Source: an uncultured Collinsella sp. (GTDB taxonomy: Bacteria; Actinomycetota; Coriobacteriia; Coriobacteriales; Coriobacteriaceae). From it: a DNA stretch of 64,000 bases. The translations under genes were made by a program, and so were the position numbers. The stretch lies in NCBI GenBank assembly GCA_958450865.1, contig CAUDNY010000005.1, positions 1 to 64,000 of the forward strand, in the 5' to 3' direction. The notes beneath the pieces were generated by a model, which did not search any database, had not been told where the DNA came from, and was given only the letters and a program-made list of their open reading frames with translations. Shown one piece after another: positions 52,717-61,220 of this stretch; the stretch's first letter is position 1; each line of letters opens with the position of its first letter.

Positions 52717-54006
52717 CTAGCAGATGCAGCCGTCGGCGAGCGTCTGCTTGCCACCGACAAATACATCGGTGGCACGACCGGTGAGCGTGCGGCCGGCAAA
52801 ACCGGAGTTCTCGGCGCGCGACTCGTAACCGTCCTCGCCAACCGTCCAGGTTGCGGAGGGGTCGAACACGGTCAGGTCGGCGACAGAGCCCGCCTTGACC
52901 TGAACCTGATCGAGGCCCAGAATCTCACGCGGCTTGATGGCCATGAGCTCGACCATGCGGCTCACGCTCATCTTGCCCGTGTTGACCAGCTCAGTGAGCA
53001 CGAGCGACAGCGAAGTCTCGAGGCCAATCATTCCAAAGGGCGCGAGCTCGAACTCGCGGGCCTTCTCCCACGGGGTGTGGGGAGCGTGGTCGGTAACGAT
53101 AGCGTCGACGGTACCGTCGATGACACCCTGACGGATTGCCTCAGCGTCCTCATCGGTACGCAGCGGCGGATTGACCTTGAGAGAGGTGTTGTAGGTCTCG
53201 TCCAGGTCGTTCTCGGTCAGGAACATGTGGTGCGGGGTGGCCTCGCAGGTAACCTGAACGCCAGCGGCCTTACCGGCACGCACGATCTCCAGGCCATGGG
53301 CGGTGGAGATGTGCTGGATGTGCAGCTTGGCACCAGTCAGCTTGGCGATCTCGATGTCGCGGGCGATCTGGAGCTCCTCGCCGGCAGCCGGCCAGCCCTC
53401 GAGAGCCAGACGGGTCGAGACCTTGCCCTCGTTGATCTGGCCGTGGCCGACCAGGTCCTCGTCCTGGCAGTGGCTCATAAAGACCTTGCCGAACATCTTG
53501 CCGTAGTCCATGCAGCGACGGAGCATGCCCGCGTCCTGCACGCCGCGACCGTCGTCGGTGAAGGCGACGGCGCCATGGGCGACCATATCGCCCATCTCGG
53601 ACATGGCCTCGCCCTTAAGACCGCGGGTCATGGCGCCCGACGGATAGACGCGGCAGTGACCGACCTCGGCAGCACGGGACTTGACGAACTCCACGACGGT
53701 GCCGTTATCGGTGACGGGATCGGTGTTGGGCATGGAGCACACACCGGTAAAGCCGCCCTTGGCAGCTGCGCGAGTGCCGCTCTCGATGTCCTCTTTGACC
53801 TCGTAGCCGGGCTCGCGAAGGTGAACGTGCATATCCACCAGGCCGGGGACGAGGTACTTGCCGGAAAGGTCGCGGACCTCGGCTCCCTCGACGGCGAGAT
53901 TCTCGCCAACCTCGGCGATCTTGTCGCCGTCAATCAGGACGTCAACGACACCGTCAAGCTCGACAGACGGGTCGACGACGTGGGCATTCTTAAGAAGCAA
54001 GGCCAT
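52717..54006 (-). CDS. pyrC: Dihydroorotase
   Basis: A 429-residue type I dihydroorotase that cyclises carbamoyl aspartate. Metal ligands and substrate residues: DMHVHLREPG near residue 58, GGFTGVCSMPNT, CEATPHHMFLTEND and TDHAPHT. The ATG at 54006 follows GGAGGTGCC and lies 17 bp inside the pyrB 3' end. Confidence 0.95.
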   Translation of the reverse strand: MALLLKNAHVVDPSVELDGVVDVLIDGDKIAEVGENLAVEGAEVRDLSGKYLVPGLVDMHVHLREPGYEVKEDIESGTRAAAKGGFTGVCSMPNTDPVTDNGTVVEFVKSRAAEVGHCRVYPSGAMTRGLKGEAMSEMGDMVAHGAVAFTDDGRGVQDAGMLRRCMDYGKMFGKVFMSHCQDEDLVGHGQINEGKVSTRLALEGWPAAGEELQIARDIEIAKLTGAKLHIQHISTAHGLEIVRAGKAAGVQVTCEATPHHMFLTENDLDETYNTSLKVNPPLRTDEDAEAIRQGVIDGTVDAIVTDHAPHTPWEKAREFELAPFGMIGLETSLSLVLTELVNTGKMSVSRMVELMAIKPREILGLDQVQVKAGSVADLTVFDPSATWTVGEDGYESRAENSGFAGRTLTGRATDVFVGGKQTLADGCIC

Positions 54007-54934
54007 TATCGGCACCTCCAAGCAGCAGATACAGGATAGCCATACGCACGCAGATACCGGCGTAGACCTGCTCCAGGATGACGGAGCGTTGCGGGTGGTC
54101 GGCCATATAGGAGTCGAACTCGACGCCGCGGTTGATGGGGCCCGGGTGGCAGATGATCGCATCGGGCTTCATGAGCTTCTCGCGGTCCTTGGTCAGGCCG
54201 AAGAGCTTGTGATACTCGCGAATCGTGGGGAACGGAGCGCCCTCAAGGCGCTCCTGCTGCACGCGCAGCATGTAGACGACGTCCAGCTCGGGCAGGACGG
54301 AATCGAGGTCGCTCGTCACGTGGTCGCAACCCAGAACCTCGGGCGCCGGCGGCAGCAGCGTGCCGGGGGCGACAGCGTAGGTCTCGCAGCCCATGATCTT
54401 AAGGGCGGGGATCAGCGAGCCGCAGACACGGGAGTGCGCGATATCGCCGACGACAGCGACCTTCAGACCGTGGAAGTCACCCTTGTGCTCCCAGATGGTG
54501 TACAGGTCGAGCAGGGCCTGCGTAGGATGGTTGTGCTTGCCGTCGCCGGCGCAGATAACGCTCGCGGGCGAGTTCTGCGTGACGATGTAGGGAGCACCGG
54601 CGTGCTTATCGCGAACGACGATGCAATCAATCTTGTAGGCGTTGAGGGTCTCGACGGTGTCGACGAGGCTCTCGCCCTTGACCGTGGAGGTCGAGGAGCC
54701 GCCAAAGTTGAGGCTGTCGGCCGAAAGGCGCTTCTCGGCGAGCTCGAAGGAGCTGCGGGTGCGCGTCGAGGGCTCGTTGAACATGTTGACGATGGTCTTG
54801 CCCTTGAGCGTGGGGACCTTCTTGATCGCACGCTCGTTGACCTCGGAGAACGCCTTGGCGGTCTCGAGGATGAGCTTGATGTCCTCTTCGGAGTACTCGG
54901 TAATGTCGATCAGGTGCTTATGGTTGAACGCCAC
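53990..54934 (-). CDS. pyrB: Aspartate carbamoyltransferase catalytic subunit
   Basis: A 314-residue enzyme that makes carbamoyl aspartate. The carbamoyl phosphate site STRTRSSFE lies near residues 50-58; HPTQALLD is present in the middle. The start is GTG at 54934, 4 bp past the pyrR stop, with GGGAGG at 11 nt; GTG 54946 is too close to that site. No pyrI is seen. Confidence 0.94.
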   Translation of the reverse strand: MAFNHKHLIDITEYSEEDIKLILETAKAFSEVNERAIKKVPTLKGKTIVNMFNEPSTRTRSSFELAEKRLSADSLNFGGSSTSTVKGESLVDTVETLNAYKIDCIVVRDKHAGAPYIVTQNSPASVICAGDGKHNHPTQALLDLYTIWEHKGDFHGLKVAVVGDIAHSRVCGSLIPALKIMGCETYAVAPGTLLPPAPEVLGCDHVTSDLDSVLPELDVVYMLRVQQERLEGAPFPTIREYHKLFGLTKDREKLMKPDAIICHPGPINRGVEFDSYMADHPQRSVILEQVYAGICVRMAILYLLLGGADNGLAS

Positions 54935-54938
54935 GGTA

Positions 54939-55523
54939 CTACTCACCTCCCAGCGGCGCGGAGCCCACATGGGAACCCGGCGCGACGTCGTTAATCTCGA
55001 CAGCGGTGCGGCCGTCTACTTCCTTCATATATAGGTGCACGTTCTCCTCATGCGACGAGGGAACGTTCTTGCCGACAAAGTCCGGCGAGATGGGGAGCTC
55101 ACGGTGACCGCGGTCAACGAGAACTGCCAGCTCGATGCGGCTCGGACGGCCCAGGTCCATGACAGCATCCAGAGCGGCGCGGATAGTACGGCCCGTATAC
55201 AGGATGTCGTCCACCAGCACGACGCGCTTGCCGTCGACGCTGAAGGAAATGTTGGTAGCGTGGATCGCGGGAGCGAAATTGGTAGCGTAGTCATCGCGGT
55301 AGAAGCTGATGTCGAGGCTACCGAGCGGAACGTCGACGCCCTCGATCTCCTTGATCTCCTCGGCGAGCTTCTTTGCCAGAAGGTCGCCGCGCGTGACGAT
55401 GCCGACCAGAGCGAGGTCTTCACAGCCCTCGTTGCGCTCGAGAATCTCGTGCGCAATGCGGGTCATCGCTCGATTGACGGCGGTCTCGTCCATGATGACC
55501 GCCTTGGGGGAAGTCGTGCCCAT
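54939..55523 (-). CDS. pyrR: Pyrimidine operon regulator / uracil phosphoribosyltransferase PyrR
   Basis: A 194-residue PRPP-binding RNA regulator: PRPP loop VVLVDDILYTGRTIRAA near residues 100-116 and the RNA-binding-face segment RGHRELPISPDFVGKNVP. It binds pyr mRNA when UMP is high and favours termination. It is first in pyrRBCKDF and has a leader with terminator. Confidence 0.95.
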   Translation of the reverse strand: MGTTSPKAVIMDETAVNRAMTRIAHEILERNEGCEDLALVGIVTRGDLLAKKLAEEIKEIEGVDVPLGSLDISFYRDDYATNFAPAIHATNISFSVDGKRVVLVDDILYTGRTIRAALDAVMDLGRPSRIELAVLVDRGHRELPISPDFVGKNVPSSHEENVHLYMKEVDGRTAVEINDVAPGSHVGSAPLGGE

Positions 55524-55562
55524 CGATCTCCTTCCTCACATGTCTTGACTGCTGACACAGTC

Positions 55563-55682
55563 AAAAAAATAGATGCCCGACCGCTTAAGCGGACCAGACA
55601 CCCACAGGAAAGGCTGCTCTTTGGCAGCTATGTAATTCCATGCGGGTATCTCGTACCCCTTTAATGGTCAAGGGATAGTGTA
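55563..55682 (-). promoter_or_regulatory. pyr operon leader: promoter, candidate PyrR site and attenuator
   Basis: Minus strand, in order: -10 TACACT (55682-55677), hairpin GGGTA/TACCC (about 55658-55644), hairpin GCTGC/GCAGC (55628-55613), TCCTGTGGG (about 55608-55600) which resembles the PyrR loop TCCnGnGAGG, then a stem centred on CCGCTTAAGCGG (55592-55581) that extends to about 13 pairs with one bulge and G-U pairs, and TTTTTTT (55569-55563). Confidence 0.6.
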
Positions 55683-55913
55683 GCCAACCTCGAGCTTAAT
55701 TGCGAGCATAAATACAGAGCAATCCGTAAACGTGCGCAGGCGCTCCATAAACCTATATATATTTGTGGGACGAGCTTGAAAACACACGCACGAGCTGGCA
55801 TAATCCCCTCTGCTGCACGCAAATCGGATCTACGTCCAGGGCCGTAGCGTGGGCACTATCGCCAAAAGAGGAATATCTCTGTGTAGATTGCGCACAGGGA
55901 GCGACTTCTGTGC

Positions 55914-55919
55914 TATAGT
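55914..55919 (+). promoter_or_regulatory. Extended -10 promoter of rpmB
   Basis: TGCTATAGT 55 bp before the rpmB ATG, the same extended -10 as rpsT. The region 55683-55913 between the pyr leader and this site shows no gene. Confidence 0.55.
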
Positions 55920-55973
55920 TCAGGCTTGTTTGTTAACGCGACATGTTCGTTTGTCGCCCAAGGAGGGTCAGTT

Positions 55974-56162
55974 ATGTCCAAAGTTTGCGAAGTTTGCGGT
56001 AAGCACCCCGTTGCCGGTCGCTCCATCAGCCACTCTCACCGCGTCACCAACCGTAAGTTCCGCCCCAACATCCAGCGCGTCTACGTCGTCGTCGATGGTC
56101 ACCGTCGCAAGATGAACGTTTGCTCCACCTGCCTCAAGTCTGGCAAGGTTGCGCGCTCCTAA
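55974..56162 (+). CDS. rpmB: 50S ribosomal protein L28
   Basis: A 62-residue L28. SKVCEVCGKHPVAGRSISHSH and NVCSTCLKSGKV show two CxxC pairs, so this is the zinc-binding C+ form. AAGGAGGGTC precedes the ATG. It is monocistronic, with a terminator 70 bp downstream. Confidence 0.97.
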   Translation: MSKVCEVCGKHPVAGRSISHSHRVTNRKFRPNIQRVYVVVDGHRRKMNVCSTCLKSGKVARS

Positions 56163-56230
56163 ATAAGGTCTTACCAACAAGTACCTCGGACTCTCCGGGT
56201 CAAAGACCTCGCGTTCACATAGAACTTACC

Positions 56231-56264
56231 AAAGGCGTCCTCCCCCACGGAGGGCGCCTTTTTG
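56231..56264 (+). terminator. Terminator after rpmB
   Basis: AAGGCGTCCTCC, loop CCCAC, GGAGGGCGCCTT, then TTTG: a 12-bp stem with one mismatch. Confidence 0.9.
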
Positions 56265-57327
56265 CACTCATTGGGGACAGACTTACATGAGTGTTTTCAC
56301 GCATTGGGGACAGACTTAGATGAATGCTTTCCTAAGCTCACAGTGCATCGATCGGCCCCAATCCATACCTCAGGCCGCCTCGTTCCAGCCTGTGGTGGCC
56401 TTGGTTACGCTTGTAGCGCCGATACCGGTGATACGGGCAATTTGCTTGACCGTGAGATGGGCCCGCCTGAGCCTTAGCAGACAGGCATCGCGTTCGGGGC
56501 GTGGCAGGGCCTTGAGCAGCGCAGGATCAATGCTCGGCAGGGCCTCGTGTGCGACGGTAAGGGCATCCTCGTCGGGAATCCGTCGACGCGGAAGAATCTC
56601 AACTGACCAGATCCGCTCGGCAACTTCCTTAAGATGCTCGCAATAGCGACGGGAACCCCCGACAATATCGAGCATGGGGGCCGCATCGCAGATATCAAAG
56701 GGATCGTATCCCAGCTGGTATGCCTTGTAGCTTGACCAGCGGTAGGCATCAAGCGAGTCGAGCGCACCTTTCACGGGATTGAGATGGATATAATCGAGCA
56801 ACTGCACCGCCTGCGTGTCCGACTCGACCGCGACCCGCGAATAGCGATTATCAAACAGGTGGCCCGTTCTTCCGGTTTTCCCATTGAAATACTTGGCATA
56901 GGCCGTCAGCGCGCACTGCATTGCCTTTGAAAGGTTGTCAAATGGGTCATCAACCATCAAATGGAAGTGGTTGTCCATAAGGCACCAGGCCAACACCGCC
57001 ACGTCATGGCAAGCAAACCTGTCCGAGATGTCCGATAAGAAACGATATCGGTCAGAGTCGTCTTCAAAAATGATCTGTTTGGAGTTGCCACGGTCAAAGA
57101 CGTGGTAATAGCCGGTGAGCGAAATTTCGCGGGCGCATCGGGGCATGGTCTCTCCTTTCAAAGCCGTACAGGCAACACCTAAAAGGAGAGAAGGAACGAG
57201 AAATGCTGAGCCTGTGACCTATTTATATACAATGAACGACAAAAACATGCCCAAAACGACAAAATGACAAATCGATGTCTGTCCCAAATGAGTGAAAGCA
57301 CACATATAAGTCTGTCCCCAATGAGTG
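56265..57327. mobile_element. RAYT-type transposase unit with mirrored tandem repeats
   Basis: The transposase gene is bounded on the left by two copies of CATTGGGGACAGACTT (56265-56293 and 56300-56326) and on the right by two copies in inverted orientation (57274-57294 and 57301-57327). Each outer copy can fold: CACTCAT and ATGAGTG flank the left outer copy exactly. Copies are 33-35 bp apart on both sides. No target-site duplication is evident. It sits right after the rpmB terminator. This fits a REP-like repeat and its cognate transposase. Confidence 0.8.
56370..57146 (-). CDS. REP-associated tyrosine transposase (Y1_Tnp / IS200-like HUH)
   Basis: A 258-residue single-strand-specific transposase. 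The HUH pair is H60 and H62 in MDNHFHLMV; GYYHVFDRGNSKQIIF opens the fold, and the catalytic Tyr is likely in LTAYAKYFNGKTGRTGHLF (Y83 or Y86), typical of the RAYT branch. A C-terminal helix-turn-helix (LTVKQIARITGIGATSVTKA) may bind the repeats. The ATG at 57146 follows AAAGGAGAGACC. The frame looks intact. Confidence 0.9.
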   Translation of the reverse strand: MPRCAREISLTGYYHVFDRGNSKQIIFEDDSDRYRFLSDISDRFACHDVAVLAWCLMDNHFHLMVDDPFDNLSKAMQCALTAYAKYFNGKTGRTGHLFDNRYSRVAVESDTQAVQLLDYIHLNPVKGALDSLDAYRWSSYKAYQLGYDPFDICDAAPMLDIVGGSRRYCEHLKEVAERIWSVEILPRRRIPDEDALTVAHEALPSIDPALLKALPRPERDACLLRLRRAHLTVKQIARITGIGATSVTKATTGWNEAA

Positions 57328-57419
57328 TAATGAACAAACAATGAACAAACTCCACACCATAGCCATGGGGAAACTAGGAATTCGCCCGGAGAAGACGTTC
57401 GGCTTTTAGTTAAATGGTT

Positions 57420-57447
57420 AAAACGCTTCAGTTTATTGAAGCGTTTT
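57420..57447. promoter_or_regulatory. 11-bp inverted repeat upstream of adhE
   Basis: AAAACGCTTCA and TGAAGCGTTTT enclose GTTTAT. T-rich ends on both strands make it a possible bidirectional terminator insulating adhE; an operator is the alternative. It does not match the Rex consensus. Confidence 0.6.
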
Positions 57448-57494
57448 AGTGTGCCTTTTAGAGGAATCTGACCGTTCGCCGAATAATTTCTTGC

Positions 57495-57500
57495 TATCAT
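57495..57500 (+). promoter_or_regulatory. Extended -10 of adhE
   Basis: TTGCTATCAT, with TG one base before the hexamer TATCAT, 41 bp upstream of the adhE ATG. No clear -35. Confidence 0.5.
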
Positions 57501-57540
57501 GCAAGGCGTAGGGTAAATCTCCGATCGCAAGGAGACACAA

Positions 57541-60189
57541 ATGGTGAAAAAGTCACCGGAAAACACTACTCCCGCAATTGTGGACAACGTAGAGGCGCTT
57601 GAGGCTAAGCTCGCTCAGATGCGAGAGGCCCAGGCGCTTTTTGCTACGTACACGCAGGAGCAGGTCGACAAGATCTTCTATGAGGCCGCCATGGCCGCCA
57701 ACAAGGCTCGTATCCCGTTGGCGAAGATGGCCATCGAGGAGACCGGCCGCGGCGTTCTTGAGGACAAGGTCATCAAGAACCACTACGCCGCAGAGTACAT
57801 CTACAACGCTTACAAAAACACCAAGACCTGTGGCGTTCTGGAGCGCGACGAGGCCTACGGCATCACCAAGATCGCCGAGCCCATCGGCATCGTGGGCGCC
57901 GTCATCCCGACGACCAACCCCACCTCCACTGCGATCTTCAAGACGCTGATCAGCCTGAAGACCCGCAACGCCATCATCATCTCCCCGCACCCGGCTGCCG
58001 CCAAGTGCACCATCGCCGCCGCTAAGCTCGTGCTTGACGCCGCCGTCAAGGCCGGTGCCCCCGAGGGCATCATCGGCTGGGTCGATGTCCCCTCCATCGA
58101 GCTGACCAACATGGTCATGCGCGACGTCGACATCATCCTCGCCACCGGTGGCCCGGGCATGGTCAAGGCCGCCTACTCCTCGGGCAAGCCCGCCTTGGGC
58201 GTTGGCGCCGGTAACACCCCGGTCGTCATCGACGACACCGCCGACGTGCTGCTCGCCGTCAACTCCATCATCCACTCCAAGACCTTCGACAACGGCATGA
58301 TCTGCGCTTCCGAGCAGTCCGTGACCGTCATCGACACCATCTATGACCAGGTTAAGGCCGAGTTCCAGAAGCGCGGCTGCTACTTCGTCAAGCAGGGTGC
58401 CGAGATGGAGGCCCTGCGTGCCGCCATGTTCAAGAACGGCGCCCTCGATCACCGCATCCCCGGCATGGCTGCCGCCAAGATCGCCGAGCTCGCCGGCATC
58501 GAGGTTCCCGCCAAGACCAAGATCCTGATCGCCGAGGTCACCTCCACCGACCCCGCCAAGGAGGAGTTCTCCCACGAGAAGCTCTCCCCGGTCCTGGCCA
58601 TGTACCACGCCAAGGACTTCCAGGAGGCCGTCGACAAGGCCGAGCACCTGGTGCTCGCCGGTGGCCCGGGCCACACCGCCTCTCTGTACGTGCACCCCGC
58701 CCAGGCCGAGAAGATCAGCCTGTTCGAGCACGTCATGAAGGCCTGCCGTATCGTCATCAACACCCCGTCCTCGCACGGCGGCATCGGTGACCTGTACAAC
58801 TTTGGCATGAAGCCGTCTCTGACCCTGGGCTGCGGCTCCTGGGGCGGCAACTCCGTCTCCGAGAACGTTGGGGTGAAGCACTTGATCAACGTTAAGACTG
58901 TGGCCGAGCGCCGTGAGAACATGCTGTGGTTCCGCGCTCCCGAGAAGGTCTACTTCAAGAAGGGTTCCACGCCCGTCGCCCTCGACGAGCTGGGCAACGT
59001 CATGGGCAAGAAGCGCGCCTTCATCGTCACCGACCAGTTCCTCTTCAAGAATGGCAACACCCGCGCCATCGAGGCCAAGCTCGACGAGATGGGCATCGCC
59101 CACGACTGCTTCTACGACGTCGAGCCCGATCCGTCGCTGCAGTGCGCACGTCGCGGCGCCAAGCAGATGGCTCTCTTTGAGCCGGACGTCATCATCGCCG
59201 TCGGCGGTGGCTCCGCTATGGACGCCGGCAAGATCATGTGGATGATGTACGAGCACCCCGAGTGCAAGTTTGAGGACATGGCCATGGACTTCATGGACAT
59301 CCGCAAGCGTATCTTCACCTTCCCCGAGATGGGCAAGAAGGCCTACTTCGTCGCCGTCCCGACCTCTTCGGGTACCGGCTCCGAGTGCACGCCGTTCGCC
59401 ATCATCACCGACAAGGAGACCGGCATCAAGTGGCCGCTCGCCGACTACGCGCTGCTCCCCAACATGGCTATCGTCGACGCCGACAACTGCATGACCGCCC
59501 CGCGCGGCCTGACCGCTGCCTCCGGCATCGACGTCATGACCCACGCCATCGAGTCCTATGTCTCCATCATGGCTTCCGACTACACCAAGGGCCTCTCCGA
59601 GCGCGCTGCTAAGCTCGTCTTCGAGAACCTGCCCTCCAGCTTCACGAACGGCGCCAAGGACCCGCATGCCCGCGAGGAGATGCACAACGCCTCCTGCATG
59701 GCCGGTATGGCCTTCGCCAACGCCTTCCTGGGCCTCAACCACTCCATGGCCCACAAGCTCGGCGCCTTCCATCACCTGCCCCACGGCCTCGCAAACGCCG
59801 TCATCCTGACCCGCGTCATGCGCTACAACGCCGCCGAGGCTCCCGTCAAGATGGGTACCTTCTCCCAGTATCCTTACCCCAACGCGCTGCACAACTACGC
59901 CGAGATGGCCAAGTACTGCGGCATCGAGGGCAAGGACGACAAGGAGGTCTTCGAGAACTTCATCACGAAGCTCGAGGAGCTCAAGGACTTCATCGGCGTC
60001 AAGAAGACCATCGCCGACTACGGTGTTGACGAGCAGTACTTCCTCGACACCCTCGACGAGATGACCGAGCAGGCATTCAACGACCAGTGCACCGGCGCCA
60101 ACCCGCGCTACCCGCTCATGAGCGAGATCAAGGAGCTCTACCTGGACGCCTACTACGGCCGCGAGCCTCAGGACTACGCCGTCTGCTAG
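57541..60189 (+). CDS. adhE: Bifunctional acetaldehyde-CoA / alcohol dehydrogenase
   Basis: An 882-residue fermentative enzyme reducing acetyl-CoA to ethanol with two NADH. The N-terminal aldehyde dehydrogenase half (to about residue 450) has the catalytic C255 in GMICASEQS; the C-terminal iron-dependent alcohol dehydrogenase half has GGGSAMDAGK, PTSSGTGSE and the iron ligands in NHSMAHKLGAFHHLPHGLAN. Third positions are almost all C or G, a stronger bias than in neighbouring genes, which indicates very high expression. AAGGAG precedes the ATG. Confidence 0.98.
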   Translation: MVKKSPENTTPAIVDNVEALEAKLAQMREAQALFATYTQEQVDKIFYEAAMAANKARIPLAKMAIEETGRGVLEDKVIKNHYAAEYIYNAYKNTKTCGVLERDEAYGITKIAEPIGIVGAVIPTTNPTSTAIFKTLISLKTRNAIIISPHPAAAKCTIAAAKLVLDAAVKAGAPEGIIGWVDVPSIELTNMVMRDVDIILATGGPGMVKAAYSSGKPALGVGAGNTPVVIDDTADVLLAVNSIIHSKTFDNGMICASEQSVTVIDTIYDQVKAEFQKRGCYFVKQGAEMEALRAAMFKNGALDHRIPGMAAAKIAELAGIEVPAKTKILIAEVTSTDPAKEEFSHEKLSPVLAMYHAKDFQEAVDKAEHLVLAGGPGHTASLYVHPAQAEKISLFEHVMKACRIVINTPSSHGGIGDLYNFGMKPSLTLGCGSWGGNSVSENVGVKHLINVKTVAERRENMLWFRAPEKVYFKKGSTPVALDELGNVMGKKRAFIVTDQFLFKNGNTRAIEAKLDEMGIAHDCFYDVEPDPSLQCARRGAKQMALFEPDVIIAVGGGSAMDAGKIMWMMYEHPECKFEDMAMDFMDIRKRIFTFPEMGKKAYFVAVPTSSGTGSECTPFAIITDKETGIKWPLADYALLPNMAIVDADNCMTAPRGLTAASGIDVMTHAIESYVSIMASDYTKGLSERAAKLVFENLPSSFTNGAKDPHAREEMHNASCMAGMAFANAFLGLNHSMAHKLGAFHHLPHGLANAVILTRVMRYNAAEAPVKMGTFSQYPYPNALHNYAEMAKYCGIEGKDDKEVFENFITKLEELKDFIGVKKTIADYGVDEQYFLDTLDEMTEQAFNDQCTGANPRYPLMSEIKELYLDAYYGREPQDYAVC

Positions 60190-60206
60190 TTTTAGCACGG
60201 TTTTTA

Positions 60207-60245
60207 ACGGCGGGGGTGCACGGGTGTTTCACACACCCCCGCCGT
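60207..60245 (+). terminator. Terminator after adhE
   Basis: ACGGCGGGGGTG (60207-60218) and CACCCCCGCCGT (60234-60245) form a 12-bp stem; the following CGCTTCT is a poor T-run, but the stem is very stable. Confidence 0.7.
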
Positions 60246-60277
60246 CGCTTCTATCGCATCGTTGAAAGGATGCAACC

Positions 60278-61042
60278 ATGCTGCTACCCGATTCCAAGAC
60301 CGAGCTCGTCCGCCGTGGCAACAAGGTCGTTTACGACCTGGGCGACAAGATCGTCAAGGTCTTTAACGAGACCAAGCCTGTCTCCGACGTGTTCAACGAG
60401 GCTTTGAATCTTGCCCGCATCAATGAGTGCGGCATCCGCAGCCCCAAGGCGCTCGAGGTTTCCCAGCTCGAGAACGCCAACGGCTGGGCGCTCGTGACCG
60501 AGAAGGTTCCGGGCACCACCCTTGCCGAGAAGATGACTGCCGAGCCCCAGCGCTTTGGTGAGTACCTCGAGATGTTCGTCGACCTCCAGATCGAGATCCA
60601 CGGCTACACCTCCCCACTGCTCAACCGTCAGCGCGACAAGTTCGCCCGCATGATCGACAGCCTTGATCAGCTCAATGCCACCACGCGCTACAACCTTCAG
60701 GAGCGTCTGGACGGCATGACCAAGGAGTTCAAGGTCTGCCACGGCGACTTCAACCCCTCCAACGTCATCGTCGGCGACGACGGCCAGCTCTATGTGTGCG
60801 ACTGGGCACACGCCACCCAGGGCTCCCCTGCTGCCGACGTTGCCACCACCTACCTGCTCTTCGCCCTCAACAGCAAGGATCAGGCTGAGGCCTACCTGGA
60901 GCTCTACTGCGACCGCGCCGACATGCCCATGCAGGTCGTGCGTCAGTGGACGAGCATCGTCGCCGCTTCCGAGCTCGCTCGTAAGCGCAACGTGAACGAT
61001 GAGTTCCTGAAGAACTGGATCGACGTCGTCGATTATCAGTAA
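60278..61042 (+). CDS. Aminoglycoside phosphotransferase-family kinase
   Basis: A 254-residue small-molecule kinase fold. The catalytic loop is CHGDFNPSNVIV with D157, and the metal-binding Asp is D175 in VCDWAHA; the nucleotide-binding N-lobe has VYDLGDKIVKVFNE. Substrate is unknown: the family covers choline, homoserine, fructosamine and drug kinases, and no resistance role can be claimed. The GAAAGG before the ATG is good. It follows adhE past a terminator and shares its codon bias. Confidence 0.82.
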   Translation: MLLPDSKTELVRRGNKVVYDLGDKIVKVFNETKPVSDVFNEALNLARINECGIRSPKALEVSQLENANGWALVTEKVPGTTLAEKMTAEPQRFGEYLEMFVDLQIEIHGYTSPLLNRQRDKFARMIDSLDQLNATTRYNLQERLDGMTKEFKVCHGDFNPSNVIVGDDGQLYVCDWAHATQGSPAADVATTYLLFALNSKDQAEAYLELYCDRADMPMQVVRQWTSIVAASELARKRNVNDEFLKNWIDVVDYQ

Positions 61043-61074
61043 TATCTGAGCGATTTATTTCGCATCGGAGGCAC

Positions 61075-61119
61075 AAAGGGAAACCCCGCAGCTCGAATGG
61101 GCTGTGGGGTTTCCCTTTT
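61075..61119 (+). terminator. Terminator after the kinase gene
   Basis: AAAGGGAAACCCC (61075-61087) pairs with GGGGTTTCCCTTT, followed by T; an inner GCAG/CTGT adds pairs. Confidence 0.9.
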
Positions 61120-61142
61120 AGATATCGAGGATGCTACAAGAT

Positions 61143-61190
61143 AAAAGGACGGCCCTACATCCCCCCGATCTGGAGAAATGCGGGCCGTCC
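61143..61190 (-). terminator. Terminator after proS
   Basis: Minus strand: GGACGGCCC (61190-61182) pairs with GGGCCGTCC (61155-61147), then TTTTATC. Confidence 0.85.
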
Positions 61191-61220
61191 CGTATATCGA
61201 GCTACAAGCAAAATCGTCGA

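Noticed and set aside
55563..55682. T-box riboswitch for the pyr leader
   Set aside because: No T-box sequence or specifier loop is visible, and the downstream genes are for pyrimidine synthesis with PyrR first.
56265..57327. Reading the GGGGACAGACTT repeats as a classical IS with terminal inverted repeats and DDE transposase
   Set aside because: The enzyme has the HUH and Tyr signature of Y1 transposases, and the repeats are tandem hairpins without a visible target duplication.
57420..57447. Rex (NADH sensor) operator for adhE
   Set aside because: The repeat AAAACGCTTCA/TGAAGCGTTTT does not match TTGTGAnnnnnnTCACAA.
57553..60198. An 881-codon open frame exactly antisense to adhE
   Set aside because: It arises because adhE uses almost only C or G at third positions, which removes stop codons from the complementary frame. 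It has no known domain and no start signal.
60278..61042. Aminoglycoside resistance gene
   Set aside because: Only the general kinase fold is seen; codon use matches the core genome, and no resistance subfamily motif is recognisable.
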